Shown: positions 6,964 to 10,217 of the stretch, in pieces
Layout of the letters: each line of letters opens with the position of its first letter
Position numbering within the stretch: position 1 is the first letter of the stretch
DNA from: Chitinophagales bacterium
GTDB lineage: Bacteria > Bacteroidota > Bacteroidia > Chitinophagales > UBA2359
DNA: 10,217 nucleotides
Assembly: GCA_020629595.1 (NCBI GenBank)
Contig: JAHDDA010000032.1
Location: 3,199-13,415, forward strand
Direction of reading: 5' to 3'
The notes under the pieces: model-generated
Database searches by the model: none
What the model was told of the DNA's origin: nothing
Seen by the model: only the letters and a program-made list of their open reading frames with translations
Translations under genes and position numbers: made by a program

Positions 6964-8088
6964 CTAAATATTAACGATTATTTCTTGATTTAGTGTTGCT
7001 TCGTTAATAAAAAATTGATGTTTAGGATTTTTTGCTTCAAACCTATTTCTTAGTTCGCTACACTCATTTTTTAATTCATCGAATTGCATAAAATTAGTGA
7101 TATTCTCTAGTTTTACTAGTATCTTTTCTAAATATTTATGACTCATATTTTCTAATATAAACTCTTTATTTTTTTTAAATTCTTCGATAAATAAATTATA
7201 CTTTTTTAGGCAATACAAATAAAGTAGGTAACAAAATATTGCTTCATTTTTAACGTGTGTTTCGGTGTTTTTATAAACTGGGATAAAATCATCCAAAATA
7301 TCTTTTGCCTCAGATAGTTGTTTATTTTGCAGTAGAAATTTTACCTTATACAAACGAGTTAATTTGTACATAAATAAGTTAAATGCAATATGCTTTTTTT
7401 TGTAGGATATTAAACACTCGTTTACAATACTTATAGCTTCGTTAATTCTATTGGTTGCTGCTAAACATTCTGATATGTTTAAGAAAACAGATGTCTTATC
7501 AACTTTTTTATCTATTTTGTCTAAAACCTTTAAACACTTGTTATAGTAAAAATAAGCTTTATCATAATATTTTAAATCTTGGCAAATAATACCTAAATTA
7601 GATAAGGCAGTATGTAAATCAATAAAATATTTCTCTTTTTCTGGGCTGTTTAATACAATTTCTACAATTTTCACTTGTTTCTCAAAAGCATTTTGATAGT
7701 TTCCTATATTTTTTTCGCCCAAAGCTATACCGTTAAGTGTTGAAAGTTGTACCAAGGTGCTATTGGGAAATTGCAGTTTAAATTTCTCACAAACTTTTAT
7801 TAATTCATTGTAATTTCCTGTGTTGTAGTATGCCCTTGTGTATAACAAAACAAAGGTATCTGCAATATAACTTTCTGAACATTCAAAAATATTTTTTTTC
7901 GTAATTGCATAATTTAAAAAATCAATTAGTTCACTATGATATCCTTCTCGATTGAGTTGATAACCAAGTTTTCTAAAAGTATCAGGATTTTTTAGATTTG
8001 ATAAATCTTTATTTGACTGTAATTGATTAAAAAAGGTGTTCGGAGGATTATCTAAAAATAAATCTAATATTTGATCGGTTATTTTCAT
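6964..8088 (-). CDS. TPR-like helical protein B, paralogue of protein A
   Basis: This 374-residue, probably cytosolic, all-helical protein has no signal peptide or transmembrane segment. TPR-like helix pairs are visible at about 80-108, 117-147 and 160-190 (NLGIICQDLKYYDKAYFYY) and near 240-268. No enzyme motif is seen. It is colinear with protein A from Met to the last residue and needs only about one single-residue gap. The best-conserved parts are the N-terminus (M-x-IT-[ED]-QILD-x-FLD), QLNREGY (44-50), residues 260-288, and the C-terminal tail ending in NQEIIVNI. It is the first gene of the leftward block, with gldD 15 bases downstream, and is transcribed divergently from the PycTM gene across a 301-base spacer. 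Cotranscription with gldD could mean a link to motility or secretion, but its free-standing paralogue argues for caution. The family is not recognised and the function is unknown. Confidence 0.85.
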   Translation of the reverse strand: MKITDQILDLFLDNPPNTFFNQLQSNKDLSNLKNPDTFRKLGYQLNREGYHSELIDFLNYAITKKNIFECSESYIADTFVLLYTRAYYNTGNYNELIKVCEKFKLQFPNSTLVQLSTLNGIALGEKNIGNYQNAFEKQVKIVEIVLNSPEKEKYFIDLHTALSNLGIICQDLKYYDKAYFYYNKCLKVLDKIDKKVDKTSVFLNISECLAATNRINEAISIVNECLISYKKKHIAFNLFMYKLTRLYKVKFLLQNKQLSEAKDILDDFIPVYKNTETHVKNEAIFCYLLYLYCLKKYNLFIEEFKKNKEFILENMSHKYLEKILVKLENITNFMQFDELKNECSELRNRFEAKNPKHQFFINEATLNQEIIVNI

Positions 8089-8389
8089 TTAGTATTAGGC
8101 TAATATCTTTATTGACTTGAAAATTATTTTTTGCCGAAATGTCTTATTTTCACGACAAAGAAACAACTTTAAAGTGCATATTTCTTGTAAAAAGTTGACT
8201 TGATTAAGTTTTTTGCATCAAAATTTAGGTAAAGTTTCTTATATGAATTTTATATAATTATGAATAGTTTAAACTATTTATCAAAATATATTATACTTGT
8301 AGTTGAATATAAATTCATTTTTGGAACGTTTTTTTCTTGATTTACAAGAGTTTACATTTTATAACACATTGAATAAATTTTAAATTGAT
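8089..8389. other. Divergent, very AT-rich intergenic region
   Basis: This 301-base spacer should hold the promoters of TPR gene B (leftward) and the PycTM gene (rightward). I find no open frame of useful length. No perfect TAnnTTTG box was found for either direction; the nearest for the leftward gene is a nine-base near-match at 8219-8227 (TAAATTTTG on the minus strand, one base too long). The notable feature is the 16-bp palindrome at 8263-8278. Confidence 0.5.
8263..8278. promoter_or_regulatory. Perfect 16-bp palindrome, possible operator
   Basis: AATAGTTT is followed directly by its exact reverse complement AAACTATT. A gapless, perfect palindrome of this length between two divergent genes is the usual form of a site for a dimeric regulator. 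It is all A/T apart from a single G and C in each strand, so chance is not excluded. No regulator gene lies nearby. Confidence 0.35.
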
Positions 8390-9142
8390 TTGGAAAAACT
8401 TCCGCCATTAGTACCGCTTTCTCAAAGGGAATCTGATGACCTACTTAGCAAAAATGTTAATGGTTTAGCTGCTTCTAAAGAAGAGTCTAAGTTTTTATTG
8501 CCTAATAATAAAGCATTTTTACCTCCCAAAAAGAAAGCATCTAAGAAAAAAGAAGCTCCTCCTACTGATTCTATAGAAGGCAGTAAAACGGCTCAAATGA
8601 TGTTTAAAACATCTATAAGAAATCATTTAGATTTGAGTAGCCTTGCTGATAATAAAGCAAATACAATGTTAAGTATTAATACACTTATTATTACAGTAGC
8701 TATGCCCTTAATGTTTACACACGCCGCTGATAATAAGTTACTTATTGTTCCAATGATTCTATTATCAATCACTAGTTTAGCATCAATGTACTTTGCAACT
8801 ATTGCTACTAGACCTATAAAAGTTAAGGGTATTACCACTATGGATGCACTAGAAGAAGGAAAAGCAGATTTATTCTTTTTTGGTAATTTTTGTAATATGG
8901 ATTTTGAAGACTATACCAATGGAATGGAAGTAGTTTTAAGAAGAAAAGATATTTTACAGAATTCTATTTTCAATGATTTATATTGGAGTGGAAAAGCTCT
9001 TGGAGACAAGTTCGAGCAACTTAGAAAAGCCTACACCATTTTTATTTCAGGAATGTTTATTTCTATTATCTTTTTTGTATTAAGTTTATTATTAAACTGG
9101 ATGCTTTCTAGCCCAGTTGAAACCGTTACTTCATTAATTTAG
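8390..9142 (+). CDS. DUF5706/PycTM-family membrane protein (Pycsar effector-like)
   Basis: This 250-residue protein carries the transmembrane domain (DUF5706, PycTM) used by effectors of Pycsar anti-phage systems, in which a cyclic pyrimidine nucleotide triggers membrane damage. The match rests on SIRNHLDLSSLADNKAN (75-91), a first membrane segment at about 95-111, a second at 117-139 ending in ATRP, the FFFGNF motif (162-167) with an acidic helix after it, a C-terminal FNDLYWSGKAL helix, and a last membrane segment at about 214-239. Residues 1-65 are a Pro/Lys-rich, probably unstructured tail (PPKKKASKKK at 45-54) in place of the HD domain seen in some relatives. The start is uncertain: an in-frame TAA at 8381-8383 leaves only ATT (8384) or TTG (8390), and the first ATG is residue 70, at the edge of the conserved domain. 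There is no cyclase gene beside it. Its last 17 bases overlap the convergent phosphatase gene. The family call is good; a defence role is inferred. Confidence 0.82.
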   Translation: MEKLPPLVPLSQRESDDLLSKNVNGLAASKEESKFLLPNNKAFLPPKKKASKKKEAPPTDSIEGSKTAQMMFKTSIRNHLDLSSLADNKANTMLSINTLIITVAMPLMFTHAADNKLLIVPMILLSITSLASMYFATIATRPIKVKGITTMDALEEGKADLFFFGNFCNMDFEDYTNGMEVVLRRKDILQNSIFNDLYWSGKALGDKFEQLRKAYTIFISGMFISIIFFVLSLLLNWMLSSPVETVTSLI

Positions 9143-10217
9143 TTGTTATAGTTTGTGTGCTATTTTCTTTCGTAAAGTGTAGAATATACAGTCCACTTTT
9201 CCATTGTTCAGTATTAATAATATTTTCTCCTGCAAAAATTCTTTCACTTATCAATAACTTCCCTTCGTAGTTGTAAATTTTTACCTCGCCAATATTTTTC
9301 GCATCTATTTTTAAAAAGTTGCTAAAAGGATTGGGAGTAATACTCATAATGTTATTTTGCTGAATGTTAGTTATATTTGAAATAATATTTATCTCTAATT
9401 CGGCAGGTGTTGGCGTAAAAAGCGTGTCTCTATTCCAGCGATTTCCACCATCATACATCACAAAAGCACCACCAAAATTTATTGAGTCGCTAACTTCTAA
9501 CTTGGGACAATACCAAAACTCTGCAACAATACTATCGGGTTTTATATCTACAATGCCATAACCATGACTAAAAAACTCATTATAAATATGATGCGGATTT
9601 AGTTCCATAATTACAGTTGCCAAACCATTATTCAACGAAGCAGGAATACCTGTTTCTTCATCAATATTACCTCTTGTAACACTAGCGGCTATAAATTCTC
9701 CTCCTACACAACCTAAGCCAGTTTCGGCATTATAAACTAAAGAATCTCTGGGATTTATGGCTAAATCCATTATAAAAGACATATGAATATCGCCAGAAAC
9801 AACTAAGTTATTTCCAATATTATTACTATCCAAAAATTCAAAAAGTTGTTCTCGTTCATTCATATAACCATCCCAACTATTAGCATCAAACACAGGTCCA
9901 TCGGTATCTATTGGCAAGGGAATACCTAAGCCTTCTACATACCAACCACCCATCATTTTTTGGTTGCCAATTACTCGCCATTGTGCTGCTGAATTTCCAA
10001 GCGTATTGTACAGCCAATTACTTTGTTCTATACCCAAAACACTGGGTTCATTAGGAATAACTTGTTCAATATCTCGTAAATTGGTAATATCAACCATTGT
10101 TAAATCTACTAAATTTCCTAGCTGAAAGTTACGGTAAATTTTTCCAGCATTATCTTGCTGTAATCGCATAGGCACATATTCTTGAAATGCTTGAATAGCC
10201 ATTTCATTTTCAACAGG
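9126..10217 (-). CDS. PhoD-like phosphatase with T9SS sorting domain, 5' end missing
   Basis: The frame stays open to the right edge; residues before the Met at 10202 (PVENE) continue the protein, so the start and signal peptide lie outside the window. Numbered from that Met, it shows features of PhoD-type metallophosphatases, which hydrolyse phosphate mono- or diesters: an AFQEYVPMR segment (5-13), IYRNFQLGNLVDL (22-34), WRVIGNQKMM (75-84), WDGYMNERE (110-118), the metal-binding SGDIH (136-140) and a GGEFIAASVT segment (168-177). The last ~74 residues (285-358) form a type A T9SS sorting domain: PNPF (290-293), a VKIYNYEGK strand, a WKSGLYILHF strand and a basic end, KLMK. Such domains direct cargo through the T9SS and are removed or anchored at the cell surface, so the enzyme is probably extracellular or surface-bound. 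It overlaps the PycTM gene tail to tail by 17 bases. Substrate unknown. Confidence 0.9.
   Translation of the reverse strand, partial: PVENEMAIQAFQEYVPMRLQQDNAGKIYRNFQLGNLVDLTMVDITNLRDIEQVIPNEPSVLGIEQSNWLYNTLGNSAAQWRVIGNQKMMGGWYVEGLGIPLPIDTDGPVFDANSWDGYMNEREQLFEFLDSNNIGNNLVVSGDIHMSFIMDLAINPRDSLVYNAETGLGCVGGEFIAASVTRGNIDEETGIPASLNNGLATVIMELNPHHIYNEFFSHGYGIVDIKPDSIVAEFWYCPKLEVSDSINFGGAFVMYDGGNRWNRDTLFTPTPAELEINIISNITNIQQNNIMSITPNPFSNFLKIDAKNIGEVKIYNYEGKLLISERIFAGENIINTEQWKSGLYILHFTKENSTQTITTKLMK

Noticed and set aside
5086..9142. A single defence operon made of the TPR pair and the PycTM protein
   Set aside because: The PycTM gene is on the opposite strand, gldD interrupts the TPR pair, and no cyclase, nuclease or other immune enzyme is present. 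Proximity alone is not enough.
10200..10202. ATG as the start of the PhoD-like gene
   Set aside because: It falls just before the AFQEY motif, which is internal in PhoD enzymes, and the frame stays open to the edge. A signal peptide and N-terminal domain must lie beyond it.

Overview
The window is AT-rich chromosomal DNA from a member of the Bacteroidota. Four things support this: a GldD gliding-motility lipoprotein; a secreted phosphatase ending in a type IX secretion (T9SS) sorting domain; a very large outer-membrane beta-barrel protein of a type common in this phylum; and two -7 boxes of the Bacteroidota form TAnnTTTG with no obvious Shine-Dalgarno sequences. Genus and species cannot be read from the sequence. 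All complete genes use TAA or TAG stops and the standard code.

Layout. (1) 1-3080, plus strand: the C-terminal ~1025 residues of an outer-membrane beta-barrel protein whose start lies left of the window. (2) 3081-3442: a non-coding convergent gap holding a structured inverted-repeat element (core 3188-3353) that is locally G+C-rich and resembles a MITE or other small palindromic repeat. (3) 8088-3443, minus strand, in transcription order: TPR protein B (8088-6964), gldD (6948-6352), TPR protein A (6213-5086), gltX (4957-3443). B and gldD are 15 bases apart and probably cotranscribed. A and gltX each have a candidate promoter just upstream. (4) 8089-8389: a divergent, very AT-rich spacer with a perfect 16-bp palindrome. 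(5) 8390-9142, plus strand: a membrane protein of the DUF5706/PycTM family, the domain used by Pycsar anti-phage effectors, here with no cyclase beside it. (6) 10217-9126, minus strand: the 3' part of a PhoD-like phosphatase with a T9SS tail, overlapping the PycTM gene tail to tail by 17 bases.

How the genes relate. GldD belongs to the gliding/T9SS machinery, and the PhoD-like protein looks like cargo of that secretion system, so the two are functionally linked although not in one operon. GltX is a housekeeping enzyme. The two TPR proteins are diverged paralogues that bracket gldD. They share a conserved N-terminus, a strongly conserved internal block and a near-identical C-terminal tail. I do not recognise the family, and it is the best candidate for something undescribed here. 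The PycTM protein is the only sign of defence, and that role is inferred from its domain family, not from its neighbours.
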